DNA of 64,000 bases from Streptomyces calvus (GTDB lineage Bacteria > Actinomycetota > Actinomycetes > Streptomycetales > Streptomycetaceae). The stretch's first letter is position 1, and each line of letters begins with the position of its first letter. A model generated the notes under the pieces. The model was not told the origin of the DNA and did not search any database. It saw only the letters and a program-made list of their open reading frames with translations. Location: contig NZ_VCNP01000019.1 in the NCBI RefSeq assembly GCF_006782915.1, positions 1 to 64,000 on the forward strand, written 5' to 3'. This document shows, in pieces, positions 8,983 through 20,748 of the stretch. The position numbers were made by a program, and so were the translations under genes.

Positions 8983-9888
8983 TCAGGCGAAGACGGCCAG
9001 GCTCTTGGCCTTGCCGCGGTGTTCCTCGACGAGCGCCAGGAACCGCCCCTCGGGCCCGAACACGGCGACGGCCCCGGCCCCGGCGTACTGCTCGGGCATC
9101 TCCAGCCGCACGCCGTTGGTGAGCAGCCGGGCCCGCCGCTCGTCGACGTCCCAGCGCGGGAAGGCGGCCGCGGCGGCCTCGGCGATCGGCATCACGGTCA
9201 GCTCCTCCTGGAGCCGGTCCAGGGTGCGGGCCGCGTCCAGGCCGTAGGGGCCCACGCGGGTGCGGCGCAGCGCGGTCAGGTGCCCGCCGACGCCCAGGTC
9301 GGCGCCCAGGTCGCGGGCGAGGGCGCGGATGTAGGTGCCGGAGGAGCAGACGACGGAGACCACCAGGTCGAGCACGGCGGTGCCGTCCTCGGCGACGGCC
9401 TCCCGGACGTCGTACACGGAGAAGGAGGAGACGGTGACCGGCCGGGCCGGGATGTCGAACTCCTCGCCCTCCCGGGCGCGCTTGTAGGAGCGCACGCCGT
9501 CGATCTTGATGGCGCTGACCTTGGACGGCACCTGCATGATGTCGCCGGTCAGCTTGGCGACGCCGGCGTCGACGGCCTCGCGGGTGACCGCGGAGGCGTC
9601 CGCGGAGGAGGTGATCTCCCCCTCGGCGTCGTCGGTGACCGTGTTCTGCCCGAGCCGGATGGTGCCCAGGTACTCCTTCTCGGTCAGCGCCAGGTGACCG
9701 AGGAGCTTGGTCGCCCGCTCCACGCCGAGGACGAGGACGCCCGTCGCCATGGGGTCGAGGGTGCCGGCGTGGCCGACGCGCCGGGTGCGGGCGATGCCGC
9801 GCATCTTGGCGACCACGTCGTGCGAAGTGAAGCCCGACGGCTTGTCGACGATGACAAGGCCGTCGGGCACGGTGTGCTTCTGGGTCAT
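8983..9888 (-). CDS. truB: tRNA pseudouridine(55) synthase
   Basis: Makes pseudouridine 55 in the T-loop of elongator tRNAs. The 301-residue product has the TruB signature G-H-A-G-T-L-D-P-M-A-T-G, with catalytic Asp45, and the N-terminal LVIVDKPSGFTSHDVV block typical of the family; a C-terminal extension of about 80 residues is typical of actinobacterial TruB. Start overlaps the rbfA stop by ATGA, so the two are co-translated. Usual length and place in the infB-rbfA-truB group. Confidence 0.97.
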   Translation of the reverse strand: MTQKHTVPDGLVIVDKPSGFTSHDVVAKMRGIARTRRVGHAGTLDPMATGVLVLGVERATKLLGHLALTEKEYLGTIRLGQNTVTDDAEGEITSSADASAVTREAVDAGVAKLTGDIMQVPSKVSAIKIDGVRSYKRAREGEEFDIPARPVTVSSFSVYDVREAVAEDGTAVLDLVVSVVCSSGTYIRALARDLGADLGVGGHLTALRRTRVGPYGLDAARTLDRLQEELTVMPIAEAAAAAFPRWDVDERRARLLTNGVRLEMPEQYAGAGAVAVFGPEGRFLALVEEHRGKAKSLAVFA

Positions 9889-10334
9889 TCGGCGGTGTCG
9901 TCCGTCTCGTCGTCGCCCGGCTTGCGGTACGGGTCGGGCTCGCCGGCGTACGCGGCGCCCGCGGACGCCTCGCGCACCTTCGCGTCGGACTGGCGGGCCT
10001 TGTCGAGGAGGTCCTCGATGGTGCGCGCGGTGTCCGGCAGGGCGTCCATGACGAAGGTCAGCGTCGGTGTGAACTTCACGCCCGCCGCGCGGCCCACCTC
10101 GGAGCGCAGGATGCCCTTGGCGCTCTCCAGTCCGGCCGCCGCGGCCGCGCGCTCCTCGTCGTCCCCGTACACGGTGTAGAAGACGGTCGCCTCCCTGAGG
10201 TCACCCGTGACCCGGGTGTCCGTGATGGTGACGTGCGAGCCGAGCCGCGGGTCCTTGATGCCGCGCTGCAGCTTCTGGGCCACCACCTCTCGGATGAGGT
10301 CCGCGAGCCTTTTCGCCCGAGCGTTGTCGGCCAC
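9885..10334 (-). CDS. rbfA: 30S ribosome-binding factor A
   Basis: Late-stage maturation factor of the 30S subunit and cold-shock protein that binds near 16S helix 1. The 149-residue product has the compact KH-like core (A-R-A-K-R-L-A-D-L-I-R-E-V-V-A through GLESAKGILRSEVG and the L-P-D-T-A-R-T-I-E-D-L-L-D-K-A-R end block) followed by an acidic, disordered C-terminal tail of about 35 residues, common in Streptomyces. It lies 49 bp downstream of the DUF503 gene and overlaps truB. Confidence 0.96.
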   Translation of the reverse strand: MADNARAKRLADLIREVVAQKLQRGIKDPRLGSHVTITDTRVTGDLREATVFYTVYGDDEERAAAAAGLESAKGILRSEVGRAAGVKFTPTLTFVMDALPDTARTIEDLLDKARQSDAKVREASAGAAYAGEPDPYRKPGDDETDDTAE

Positions 10335-10383
10335 TGGTCCGTCTCCCGTTCTTTCCTGTCTGCGTATCTCTGGGCTGTGTTCG

Positions 10384-10677
10384 TCAGTCGTCTTCGCCGT
10401 GGAAGCGCCGCCTGACGGACAGCAGTTCCACCTCGGGGCGCCCGGCGACCAGCCGCTCGCACCGGTCCAGTACGTCGGTCAGATGCCCCGCGTCGCCGGA
10501 CACCATGGCCAGGCCGATGACGGCCCTGCGATGGAGGTCCATGTGATCCACCTCGGCCGCGCTCACCGCGTACTTCCGCTGGAGCTCGGCGACGATCGGG
10601 CGGACGACGGAGCGCTTCTCCTTCAGCGACCGTACGTCGCCGAGGAGGAGGTCGAAGGACAGCGTCCCCACATACAT
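10384..10677 (-). CDS. DUF503 (YlxP-like) small protein
   Basis: Small conserved protein usually encoded between infB and rbfA; biochemical role not established. I start at ATG 10677 (97 residues, M-Y-V-G-T-L-S-F-D-L), the usual N-terminus of the family, rather than the upstream start at 10722, which adds 15 residues unlike homologues; neither start has a strong ribosome site. Visible family features are LLGDVRSLKEKRSVVRPI and the central EVDHMDLHRRAVIGLA block, giving an alpha/beta ferredoxin-like pattern. A strong hairpin separates it from infB, so DUF503-rbfA-truB may have its own transcript or depend on read-through. Confidence 0.88.
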   Translation of the reverse strand: MYVGTLSFDLLLGDVRSLKEKRSVVRPIVAELQRKYAVSAAEVDHMDLHRRAVIGLAMVSGDAGHLTDVLDRCERLVAGRPEVELLSVRRRFHGEDD

Positions 10678-10816
10678 GTGCAACCGGTTCACCCGCCGGT
10701 ACGGGATCGATGGCCCCGCCATCCGTGGTGGGCAGGGACATCAGAACCGTACAACGAAGCGGGCGGGCCGATCGACGGATATTGCGCCCGGCGGAGGGCG
10801 CCGGGCCCGCACACGC

Positions 10817-10854
10817 GCCGGCCGGCGGGACCCGGGTGGGTCCCGCCGGCCGGC
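10817..10854 (-). terminator. Strong hairpin immediately after infB
   Basis: Perfect 17-bp inverted repeat (10817-10833 with 10838-10854) with a 4-nt loop, 16 bp beyond the infB stop and within the 192-bp gap before DUF503. It is the most stable hairpin I found in the window. Confidence 0.85.
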
Positions 10855-10869
10855 ACACGCCGTGGGGTG

Positions 10870-13908
<3,039 letters not shown>

Positions 13909-13957
13909 TTCGCTCCTTTGAGGTCCGGGTTGCGTCCGGACCGTCGCTAGTTCATGG

Positions 13958-13990
13958 GCGTACTCATCGCGTACTCATCGAGTGCTCATC
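13958..13990. repeat. 11-nt repeat, three copies, in the infB leader
   Basis: Three adjacent 11-nt units (13958, 13969, 13980; GCGTACTCATC twice, then GAGTGCTCATC) about 50 bp upstream of the infB start on the plus-strand reading. The rest of the 186-bp ylxR-infB spacer shows no gene. Function unknown; slippage is the simplest origin. Confidence 0.6.
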
Positions 13991-14094
13991 GCAATCTCGA
14001 CCTGCTTTCGACTCGCGAGGTACCAGACCGCGCGGGGGGTTCCGCGCGGCACGTTCTTACCGTGTTGCCTGTTCAGCCGGCCGGGGGCCGCTGC

Positions 14095-14376
14095 TCAGCA
14101 ACCTTGTGCCTGCTCGACGTAGTGGCGCAACGCCTTTACGTCGAGCGGTCCCGGGACGCGAAGCGCCCTCGGAAACGCCCTGCGGCGCACCGCCTGGTCG
14201 AGACAGACCGGGACGGGGTGCACATACGCACCCCGGCCGGGCAGCGTACCGCGAGGATCCGGGACGCATGCGTCCTCGATCGCCACGATCCGCAGCAGCT
14301 CGTTCTTGACCGCTCGCTCCCGGCACCCCACGCATGTGCGCTCAGGGCATACGCCAGCTCGTGTCCGGCCAGACAC
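14095..14376 (-). CDS. ylxR: YlxR family (DUF448) RNA-binding protein
   Basis: Small nucleic-acid-binding protein conserved between nusA and infB; in some bacteria it is reported to affect transcription or RNase P, but its role here is not shown by the sequence. The 93 residues carry C-V-G-C-R-E-R at 15-21 and the family signature GRGAYVHP at 47-54. Start is GTG 14376, with a GGGGAGG ribosome site about 11 nt upstream. It is 102 bp downstream of nusA and on the same strand, consistent with the rimP-nusA-ylxR-infB operon. Confidence 0.92.
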   Translation of the reverse strand: MSGRTRAGVCPERTCVGCRERAVKNELLRIVAIEDACVPDPRGTLPGRGAYVHPVPVCLDQAVRRRAFPRALRVPGPLDVKALRHYVEQAQGC

Positions 14377-14478
14377 TCCTCAGTCTACCTCCCCGGACCG
14401 ACCTCACCCCTTTGGGGCAAGAATCGAACCCCTGCCGTGAGCAAAGCTGTCGTGATCTCAGCCACCCACGGCTTGGAT

Positions 14479-15477
14479 CTATTCCCCGGACCGGTCCGCG
14501 GGCTGCTCCGTGTCCGGCCGGATGTCGATCCGCCAGCCGGTCAGACGGGCGGCGAGACGGGCGTTCTGCCCTTCCTTGCCGATCGCCAGGGACAGCTGGT
14601 AGTCCGGCACGGTGACCCGGGCGGAGCGGGCCGCCATGTCGACGACCTCCACCTTGGAGACCCGGGCCGGCGACAGGGCGTTCGCGACCATCTCGGCCGG
14701 GTCGTCGGACCAGTCGACGATGTCGATCTTCTCGCCGTTCAGCTCGCCCATGACGTTGCGCACCCGGCCACCCATGGGCCCGATGCAGGCGCCCTTGGCG
14801 TTCAGGCCCGAGCGGGTGGAGCGGACGGCGATCTTCGTGCGGTGACCTGCCTCACGGGCGATGGCGGCGATCTCCACGGAGCCGTCGGCGATCTCCGGCA
14901 CTTCCAGGGCGAACAGCTTCTTCACCAGATTGGGGTGGGTGCGCGAAAGGGTGACGGACGGACCGCGCACGCCCTTGGCCACCCGTACGACGTACGAGCG
15001 CAGCCGCATGCCGTGCGGGTAGGTCTCGCCGGGCACCTGTTCCTGCACCGGCAGGATGGCCTCCAGCTTGCCGATGTCGACCAGCACGTTCTTCGGGTCG
15101 CGGCCCTGCTGGACCACTCCGGTGACGATGTCGCCCTCGCGGCCGGCGTACTCGCCGAGCGTCGCGTCGTCCTCGGCGTCGCGCAGGCGCTGCAGGATGA
15201 CCTGCTTGGCCGTGGTGGCGGCGATACGGCCGAAGCCGGACGGAGTGTCGTCGAACTCGCGGGGCTCCTGGCCCTCGTCGAGGTCCTCGGGGTCCTCCTT
15301 CGCCCACACGGTCACATGCCCGGTCTCCCGGTTGAGCTCCACGCGCGCGTGCCGGCGGCTTCCCTCGGTGCGGTGGTAGGCGATGAGGAGGGCCGACTCG
15401 ATCGCCTCGACCAGCAGGTCGAAGGAGATCTCCTTCTCCCGTACCAAGCCCCGCAGGGCGCTCATGTCGATGTCCAC
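14479..15477 (-). CDS. nusA: Transcription termination/antitermination factor NusA
   Basis: RNA polymerase-associated elongation factor. The 332 residues contain the N-terminal RNAP-binding domain ([11 protein letters not shown]), the S1 domain ([12 protein letters not shown]...) and two KH domains ([20 protein letters not shown], then [22 protein letters not shown]). It lacks the C-terminal acidic repeats of E. coli NusA, as is normal for actinobacteria. It starts 2 bp after the rimP stop, so the pair is coupled. Confidence 0.97.
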   Translation of the reverse strand: MDIDMSALRGLVREKEISFDLLVEAIESALLIAYHRTEGSRRHARVELNRETGHVTVWAKEDPEDLDEGQEPREFDDTPSGFGRIAATTAKQVILQRLRDAEDDATLGEYAGREGDIVTGVVQQGRDPKNVLVDIGKLEAILPVQEQVPGETYPHGMRLRSYVVRVAKGVRGPSVTLSRTHPNLVKKLFALEVPEIADGSVEIAAIAREAGHRTKIAVRSTRSGLNAKGACIGPMGGRVRNVMGELNGEKIDIVDWSDDPAEMVANALSPARVSKVEVVDMAARSARVTVPDYQLSLAIGKEGQNARLAARLTGWRIDIRPDTEQPADRSGE

Positions 15478-15479
15478 GG

Positions 15480-16001
15480 CTACGCCTCCTCTTCCTTCTT
15501 GTCGTTCTTCTTGTCGGACGCGTCGTCCTTGCGGTTGAACTCGACCTGGACGCGCGCCCTGGTGATGCCGTCGAAGGCGAGCCTGCGCGCGGTGGCCTTG
15601 CGGCCCTTCACTCCGGGTACTTCGACGTCGAGACCGTCGTCGTCGACGCCGAGGATCCTGGCGACCAGTTCGCCGCCCTCGGCCAGCTGGAACCGCACCA
15701 GGCGGCCGGTGGCGCGCACGTAGTGCCGGTGCTCGGTGAGGAGGCGTTCCGCGCCCGGCGTTCCCACCTCGAGGGTGTACTCACCGCCGCCCATGGCGTC
15801 CGTCTCGTCGAGCTTCGCCGAGAGCGCGCGGCTCACATCGGCGATCCGGTCCAGGTCGGCACCGGTGTCGGAGTCGACGACGACGCGCAGCACGCGCTTG
15901 CGGCCGACCGCGTCCACGGCGATCTCCTCGAGATCGAGGCCCTGTGAGCTGACGAGCGGTTCCAGAAGTTCTCGAAGCCTCTCGCTCTGGGTGGTGCTCA
16001 T
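15480..16001 (-). CDS. rimP: Ribosome maturation factor RimP
   Basis: Needed for 30S assembly. I use ATG 16001 (173 residues, [10 protein letters not shown]), which has GAGGAG 8 nt upstream; the frame stays open to 16091 but the extra 30 residues are unlike homologues. The N-terminal domain contains [17 protein letters not shown] and the [17 protein letters not shown] segment expected of RimP; the C-terminal SH3-like domain ends in a Lys/Asp/Glu-rich tail. First gene of the nusA-infB operon; its promoter should lie in the 206-bp divergent gap to the lipoprotein gene. Confidence 0.95.
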   Translation of the reverse strand: MSTTQSERLRELLEPLVSSQGLDLEEIAVDAVGRKRVLRVVVDSDTGADLDRIADVSRALSAKLDETDAMGGGEYTLEVGTPGAERLLTEHRHYVRATGRLVRFQLAEGGELVARILGVDDDGLDVEVPGVKGRKATARRLAFDGITRARVQVEFNRKDDASDKKNDKKEEEA

Positions 16002-16207
16002 CCGGGTGACTCCTCGGCCGCGTGTGCTGTTGTGGGACGGTGCGCGTGTCTGCACAAAGGGTATCCGGTCGTGGAGGGTGTTGCCGTCCACCCGGTCACG
16101 CAGGGTGCCGCTGGCCGCCGCCGGGCGGGGGCCCGGGTACCGTGATCACGGGCCAGCGGCCCTTCTTCACGTAGCCCCGTCCGTACGAGCCCCCGAGGAC
16201 GTCTGCC

Positions 16208-16762
16208 GTGCCGTTCCCCTCGTCTTTGCGCGCCCGGTCGGGGCCGCGCAGAAGGAGTCTGCTCGCCGTCGCCCCGGCGGCCCTGCTGGTGGCGGGCTGT
16301 TCCGCCGACTCCGAGAACTCCGCCTCCGGGGGCAGCCGTCCGTCGGCCGCCGACCGGGTCCGCGCGCGGGCGGCCCGGGACAGCAGGGCGCTGGCCGAGC
16401 GGTACGACGCGGTCGTCGCCGCGCACCCGGCGCTGGCGGAGCGGCTGCGTCCGCTGCGCGCGGAGGTCGCGCGGCACGAACGGGCGTTCGCGGGAACGCC
16501 GTCGCCGTCGCCGTCCGTGTCCGCCTCGCCGTCCGTGTCCGCCTCGCCCTCCGGGCCGGCCGCGCCGTCCGCCTCCGCGTCGGCCGCCGTGCCCGCGAAG
16601 GAGAAGGACGCGCTCGCCGAACTGGCTGCCGCCGAACGGGAGATCGTCGACCGGCGCACCGAGGCGCTGCTGACCGCGCCGGGTGAGCTGGCCCGGCTGC
16701 TGGCCTCGGTGGCGGCCGCCGGCGCGGCCCATGTCTATCTGCTGACGGAGGCGGGACGGTGA
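16208..16762 (+). CDS. Small secreted lipoprotein, function unknown
   Basis: 184-residue predicted lipoprotein. GTG 16208 start, basic n-region with R-R-R, hydrophobic core and lipobox LVAGC with Cys31, so it should be anchored on the outer face of the membrane. The mature part has a charged helical segment, a Ser/Pro-rich spacer (about residues 97-125) built from an 18-nt tandem duplication, and a second charged helix. I recognise no catalytic motif. It overlaps the DUF4439 gene by GTGA and is transcribed away from rimP; the three plus-strand genes 16208-18178 form a small operon conserved in position beside proS/rimP in Streptomyces as far as I know. Confidence 0.75.
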   Translation: MPFPSSLRARSGPRRRSLLAVAPAALLVAGCSADSENSASGGSRPSAADRVRARAARDSRALAERYDAVVAAHPALAERLRPLRAEVARHERAFAGTPSPSPSVSASPSVSASPSGPAAPSASASAAVPAKEKDALAELAAAEREIVDRRTEALLTAPGELARLLASVAAAGAAHVYLLTEAGR

Positions 16763-17223
16763 GCAAGGCGGAGGACCGAGGGCTGCGGGCCCTTCAGGCG
16801 GCGCTGGCGGCGGAGCACGCGGCGGTGTACGGCTACGGCGTGGTCGGCGGGCGCATCGGCGAGAAGCGGCGCGCTGAAGCGCGTACGGCGTACGACGCGC
16901 ACCGGGCGCGCAGGGACGCGTTGGTGCGCGCCGTGCGGGACGCGGGCGGTGAGCCGGTCGCCGCCGCGGCCGGGTACGCGCTGCCGTTCCCGGTGCCGGA
17001 CGCGGCCGCGGCGGTGCGGCTGGCGGCGGAGCTGGAGGGCCGGCTGGCGGGGGTGTACGCCGATCTGGTGCGGGAGAGTTCGGGCGAGCGGCGCCGGGTC
17101 GCGGCCGAGGCGCTGCGGGAGGCGGCGGTGCGGTCGGTGCGCTGGAGCGGCGGGAGCGTAGCCTTCCCTGGGCTCGCCGAGCGGAGCGGTACGGAGTCGG
17201 GGAGCCCGGCACCGACGGTGTGA
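16759..17223 (+). CDS. DUF4439 ferritin-like domain protein
   Basis: 154 residues, predicted four-helix bundle of the ferritin-like DUF4439 family; no signal peptide. The first helix has A-L-A-A-E-H-A-A-V-Y-G-Y-G, the E..H pattern of ferritin-like metal or cofactor sites, and later helices are amphipathic with AAELEGRLAGVYADLV. Whether it binds metal cannot be told: only one clear E-H pair is visible. It starts within the stop of the lipoprotein gene (GTGA), so the two are translated together, and is followed after 49 bp by the kinase-like gene. Confidence 0.8.
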   Translation: MSKAEDRGLRALQAALAAEHAAVYGYGVVGGRIGEKRRAEARTAYDAHRARRDALVRAVRDAGGEPVAAAAGYALPFPVPDAAAAVRLAAELEGRLAGVYADLVRESSGERRRVAAEALREAAVRSVRWSGGSVAFPGLAERSGTESGSPAPTV

Positions 17224-17272
17224 CGGGGGCGTCGGCACCGCGTACAGCAGCAGGAAGGGAACGGACTCGCGC

Positions 17273-18178
17273 ATGGCTTTCGAACCGCCGCAGCGTCTGG
17301 TGAGGGCGCTCGGTGAGACGGCGCCCGAGGGCGACGACTGGCTGGAGAGGCTGCCGGAGGCGGCGCGCGGGGCCGTCGCGGAGCGCGAGTTGACGGTGGA
17401 GCGGGTGCAGGTGCCCGGTGGGCGCAGCAGCCTGGTGGTGCTGGTGCGTACGGCCGGCGGGACGCCCGCCGTCCTGAAGCTGGCGCCGCACCGGGCGCGC
17501 CCGGAGAGCGAACGGGCGGCGCTGGCCCACTGGGACGGCCGGGGCGCGGTGCAGCTGCTGGAGCCGCCGTCGGCCGGGTCCGAGGGGGTGCTGCTGCTGG
17601 AGCGGCTGCATCCGGACGTGTCGGTGCGGTCGTTGCCGGAGGCGAAGGCGTTGCTGGAGGCGGCGGGGACGCTGCGCCGGCTGTGGGTGGAGCCGCCCGG
17701 CGGGCACGACTTCGAGACGGTGGCGGAGCGGACCGGGCGTCAGGCGCGCGCGATGCGGGCGGGCGCTCAGGCCGACCCGGAGGTCGCGGCGCTGGTGGCG
17801 GCGGCGCTGGAGGCGCGCGAGGATCTGCTGGCCGCGCCGCCGGAACACCGGCTGCTGCACGGCACGTTCCGGCAGAGCAAGGTGCTCGCCGGGGACCGGA
17901 TGCCGTGGCTGGCGGTGGGACCCGATCCGGTGGTCGGCGAGTGTGCCTTCGACCTGGCGCGGCTGGTCCGCGACCGGGTGGAGGACCTGATCGCCCAGCC
18001 GTCGGGCGCGACGACGACGCGCCGGAGGGTGAAGCGGCTCGCGGAGTCCCTGGAGGTCGACCGCGAACGCCTGGCCGGCTGGACGTTGTTCCGGGCGGTG
18101 GAGTCCGGCGTCCGCGCCCGCCGCGTCGGCCGCGAACGCGACGCGGAACTCCTCCTGGAGTTCGCGACCTGGCTGTGA
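17273..18178 (+). CDS. Aminoglycoside-phosphotransferase-fold protein, probable pseudokinase
   Basis: 301 residues. The overall pattern follows the APH / streptomycin 6-kinase type: an N-lobe with a conserved Lys (A-V-L-K-L, Lys69) and a C-lobe with the catalytic-loop position at residues 196-204. That loop reads H-G-T-F-R-Q-S-K-V instead of HGDxxxxN, so the catalytic Asp is Thr198 and the metal-binding Asn is Lys203. The following DFG-like position reads V-G-P-D-P where I/V-D-P-x-P is expected (Gly216 for Asp). The downstream VGECAFDLARLVRD block is intact. The fold is therefore kept but catalysis by the usual route is unlikely. ATG 17273; no frameshift seen. It converges on proS. Confidence 0.75.
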   Translation: MAFEPPQRLVRALGETAPEGDDWLERLPEAARGAVAERELTVERVQVPGGRSSLVVLVRTAGGTPAVLKLAPHRARPESERAALAHWDGRGAVQLLEPPSAGSEGVLLLERLHPDVSVRSLPEAKALLEAAGTLRRLWVEPPGGHDFETVAERTGRQARAMRAGAQADPEVAALVAAALEAREDLLAAPPEHRLLHGTFRQSKVLAGDRMPWLAVGPDPVVGECAFDLARLVRDRVEDLIAQPSGATTTRRRVKRLAESLEVDRERLAGWTLFRAVESGVRARRVGRERDAELLLEFATWL

Positions 18179-18233
18179 CGCCGGCCCGGCGGCCGGCCGC
18201 ACAGGGGGGGGGCGCGTCCGGCAGCGGTCCCGC

Positions 18234-18337
18234 GCACGACGGCACTTAGGAGGCACCCACGGCCCCCTACCAAGTGGTGGGCCCGTGCACGGCGGCACTT
18301 GCGCGGCCTGCAGCCCCGTACCGAGTGGTGGGCCCGT
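18234..18337. repeat. Direct repeat of about 52 bp, two copies
   Basis: Units at 18234-18286 and 18287-18337 are adjacent; each begins GCACG(A/G)CGGCACTT and ends AGTGGTGGGCCCGT, with a more diverged middle. They fill most of the 193-bp gap between the convergent kinase-like gene and proS. The end of each unit equals the left arm of the proS terminator, so the duplication supplies a second copy of that arm. Confidence 0.75.
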
Positions 18338-18363
18338 GCGGGCGACGGAGTCCGCACGGGCCC
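18330..18363 (-). terminator. proS terminator hairpin
   Basis: Perfect 12-bp inverted repeat (18330-18341 with 18352-18363; arm GGGCCCGTGCGG), 10-nt loop, 8 bp past the proS stop. It may act in both directions, since the kinase-like gene converges on it. Confidence 0.8.
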
Positions 18364-18371
18364 GGGGGCCG

Positions 18372-20072
18372 TCAGGCCGTGAGGCGGGCGATGGCCTCGT
18401 CGACGGTGAGTTCCTCGCGCTCGCCGGTGCGGCGGTCCTTGAGTTCCAGGACGCCCTCGCCCGCGCGGCGGCCGGCGACCAGGATGCGCGGGACGCCGAT
18501 CAGCTCCGAGTCGGTGAACTTCACGCCCGGCGAGACGCCGGCGCGGTCGTCGACCAGGACGCGGAGCCCGGCGGCGGACAGCTTCTCGGAGACGTCGAGC
18601 GCCAGTTCCGTCTGGAGGGCCTTGCCGGCGGCGACCACGTGGACGTCGGCCGGGGCGACCTCCTGGGGCCAGCACAGGCCCTTGTCGTCGGCGGTCTGCT
18701 CGGCGAGCGCGGCCACCGCACGGGAGACGCCGATGCCGTAGGAGCCCATGGTGACGCGGACCGGCTTGCCGTTCTGGCCGAGGACGTCCAGCTTGAGGGC
18801 GTCGGCGTACTTGCGGCCCAGCTGGAAGATGTGGCCGATCTCGATGGCGCGGTCCAGCTTCAGGCCGGTGCCGCACTTGGGGCACGGGTCGCCCTCCTGC
18901 ACCACCACGACGTCCACGTGGGCGTCGACCTCGAAGTCGCGTCCGGCGACGACGTTCTTCGCGTGCGTGTCGGCCTTGTTGGCGCCCGTGATCCAGGCGG
19001 TGCCGGGCGCCACGCGCGGGTCTGCGATGTAGGTGACCTTGTCCAGGCCCTGCGGGCCGACGTAGCCGCGCACCAGGTCGGGGCGGGCCGCGAAGTCGGC
19101 CTCGGTGACCATCTCGACCGTGGCCGGGGCGAAGTGCGCCTCGACCTTGTCCATGTCGACCTCGCGGTCGCCGGGCACGCCCACGGCGACGATCTCGCCG
19201 TCGACCTTCACCAGCAGGTTCTTCAGCGTCGCCGAGGCGGGGACGCCGAGCTGGGCGGCGAGGGTCTCGATGGTCGGGGTGTCCGGGGTGGGGATGTCCT
19301 CGGCGGCCGGGACGCCGGAGGCGTCGACCGGCTTCAGCTCGTAGGAGACCGCCTCGGTGTTCGCGGCGAAGTCGCAGTTCGGGCAGTCCGCGAAGGTGTC
19401 CTCGCCGGCGTCGGCGGGCGCGAGGAACTCCTCGGACTTGGAGCCGCCCATCGCGCCGGCGGTCGCGGCGCAGATGCGGTAGTCGAGACCGAGGCGCTCG
19501 AAGATCCGCTGGTAGGCCTTGCGGTGCAGGGCGTAGGACCGGGCGAGGCCCTCGTCGTCCAGGTCGAAGGAGTAGGAGTCCTTCATCAGGAACTCGCGGC
19601 CGCGCAGGACGCCGGCCCGGGGGCGGGCCTCGTCGCGGTACTTGCTCTGGATCTGGTAGAGGATGACCGGCAGGTCCTTGTAGGAGGTCGCCTGGTCCTT
19701 CACCATCAGGGTGAAGATCTCCTCGTGGGTGGGCCCGAGCAGGTAGTCGCCGCCCTTGCGGTCCTGGAGGCGGAACAGCTCGGGGCCGTACTCGTCCCAG
19801 CGGCCGGTCGCGTCGTAGGGCTCACGCGGCAGGAGCGCGGGGAGCAGCACCTCCTGGCCGCCGATGGCCTCCATCTCCTCCCGCACGATGCGCTCGACGT
19901 TGCCCAGGACCTTCTTGCCGAGGGGCAGCCAGGTCCAGATGCCGGCGGCCGTGCGGCGTACGTATCCGGCGCGGACGAGCAGCTTGTGGCTGATGACCTC
20001 GGCGTCCGCCGGGTCGTCGCGCAGCGTCTTCGCCATCAACTGGGACATGCGCTGGACCGGTGCGTTCGCCAT
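18372..20072 (-). CDS. proS: Prolyl-tRNA synthetase (prokaryote type)
   Basis: Charges tRNA-Pro with proline. The 566-residue class II synthetase has the bacterial layout: N-terminal catalytic part starting [11 protein letters not shown] with motif 2 region ([22 protein letters not shown]), an editing/INS domain at about 225-400 that contains the KxxxL region [11 protein letters not shown], motif 3 ([17 protein letters not shown]) and a C-terminal anticodon-binding domain. It contains two clusters of paired cysteines (CPNCDF, CPKCGTG) of the type seen in many proS. It stands alone on its transcript, with a hairpin after the stop. Confidence 0.97.
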   Translation of the reverse strand: MANAPVQRMSQLMAKTLRDDPADAEVISHKLLVRAGYVRRTAAGIWTWLPLGKKVLGNVERIVREEMEAIGGQEVLLPALLPREPYDATGRWDEYGPELFRLQDRKGGDYLLGPTHEEIFTLMVKDQATSYKDLPVILYQIQSKYRDEARPRAGVLRGREFLMKDSYSFDLDDEGLARSYALHRKAYQRIFERLGLDYRICAATAGAMGGSKSEEFLAPADAGEDTFADCPNCDFAANTEAVSYELKPVDASGVPAAEDIPTPDTPTIETLAAQLGVPASATLKNLLVKVDGEIVAVGVPGDREVDMDKVEAHFAPATVEMVTEADFAARPDLVRGYVGPQGLDKVTYIADPRVAPGTAWITGANKADTHAKNVVAGRDFEVDAHVDVVVVQEGDPCPKCGTGLKLDRAIEIGHIFQLGRKYADALKLDVLGQNGKPVRVTMGSYGIGVSRAVAALAEQTADDKGLCWPQEVAPADVHVVAAGKALQTELALDVSEKLSAAGLRVLVDDRAGVSPGVKFTDSELIGVPRILVAGRRAGEGVLELKDRRTGEREELTVDEAIARLTA

Positions 20073-20154
20073 GGTTCTCGTACTCCTGCTGCGTCTGGGT
20101 GATGGAAGGAGGTTAGCCGGGCGGGACGGGGCGGCGGAAATCGATTGTCCGCCG

Positions 20155-20721
20155 TCAGCGGAGCAGCGGCAGCGGTGCGCCCATGACGGCGTACGGCCTC
20201 GGGGCGCTCGGGAAGTGGACCTGGCGGGCGAGGTCGCGGTAGCCGAGCGAGCGGTACAGACGGCGGGCGGGGCTCTCGATGTCGATGGCGGACAGGATGG
20301 AGCGGGGCTGGTCGGCGCCGTCGGTGATCGTGGTGATCAGGGCGCGGCCGATGCCGTGCTTCTGGTGCCGCGGGTGGACGTGCAGTTCGGTGATGACGAA
20401 GGAGTCGTCGAGCCAGTCGTCGTGGCCCTGGGCGCGCAGGTAGGGCTCGACGACGGTGGACCACCAGTGGCCGCGGTCGTTGGGCATGCCGTAGACGAAG
20501 CCGACGAGCCGGCCGCGGGTGGTGGCGCCGAAGGCGCGGGCGCCCGGGAGGGTCATGTGGCGCAGCACGATCTGCCGGCGTACGGCCACCTCGTCGGGAC
20601 CGAGTCCGAAGGCCACCGCCTGAACCGCCAGCGCCTCGTCGACATGTCCGGGGAGGTCGAGTGGGCCGATCAGGACGTCGTCGTCGGGCTGGTGACGGCC
20701 GTGGCCCGGAAAACGCAGCAT
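20155..20721 (-). CDS. GNAT family acetyltransferase
   Basis: 188 residues. The acetyl-CoA-binding motif A reads [18 protein letters not shown], where the (R/Q)xxGxG/A pyrophosphate loop is Q-K-H-G-I-G; motif B follows with [12 protein letters not shown]. The N-terminal half has the [21 protein letters not shown] segment. Substrate unknown. It lies 82 bp upstream of proS on the same strand and 27 bp after the next GNAT gene, so the two acetyltransferases are probably cotranscribed. Confidence 0.85.
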   Translation of the reverse strand: MLRFPGHGRHQPDDDVLIGPLDLPGHVDEALAVQAVAFGLGPDEVAVRRQIVLRHMTLPGARAFGATTRGRLVGFVYGMPNDRGHWWSTVVEPYLRAQGHDDWLDDSFVITELHVHPRHQKHGIGRALITTITDGADQPRSILSAIDIESPARRLYRSLGYRDLARQVHFPSAPRPYAVMGAPLPLLR

Positions 20722-20748
20722 GCCCGGGAGACTACAGGGGCGTGCCCG

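Noticed and set aside
14405..14450. T-arm-like sequence (AATCGAACCCC next to GGGGCAAG) suggesting a tRNA between nusA and ylxR
   Set aside because: No acceptor, D or anticodon stems can be built around it; it is only a short hairpin.
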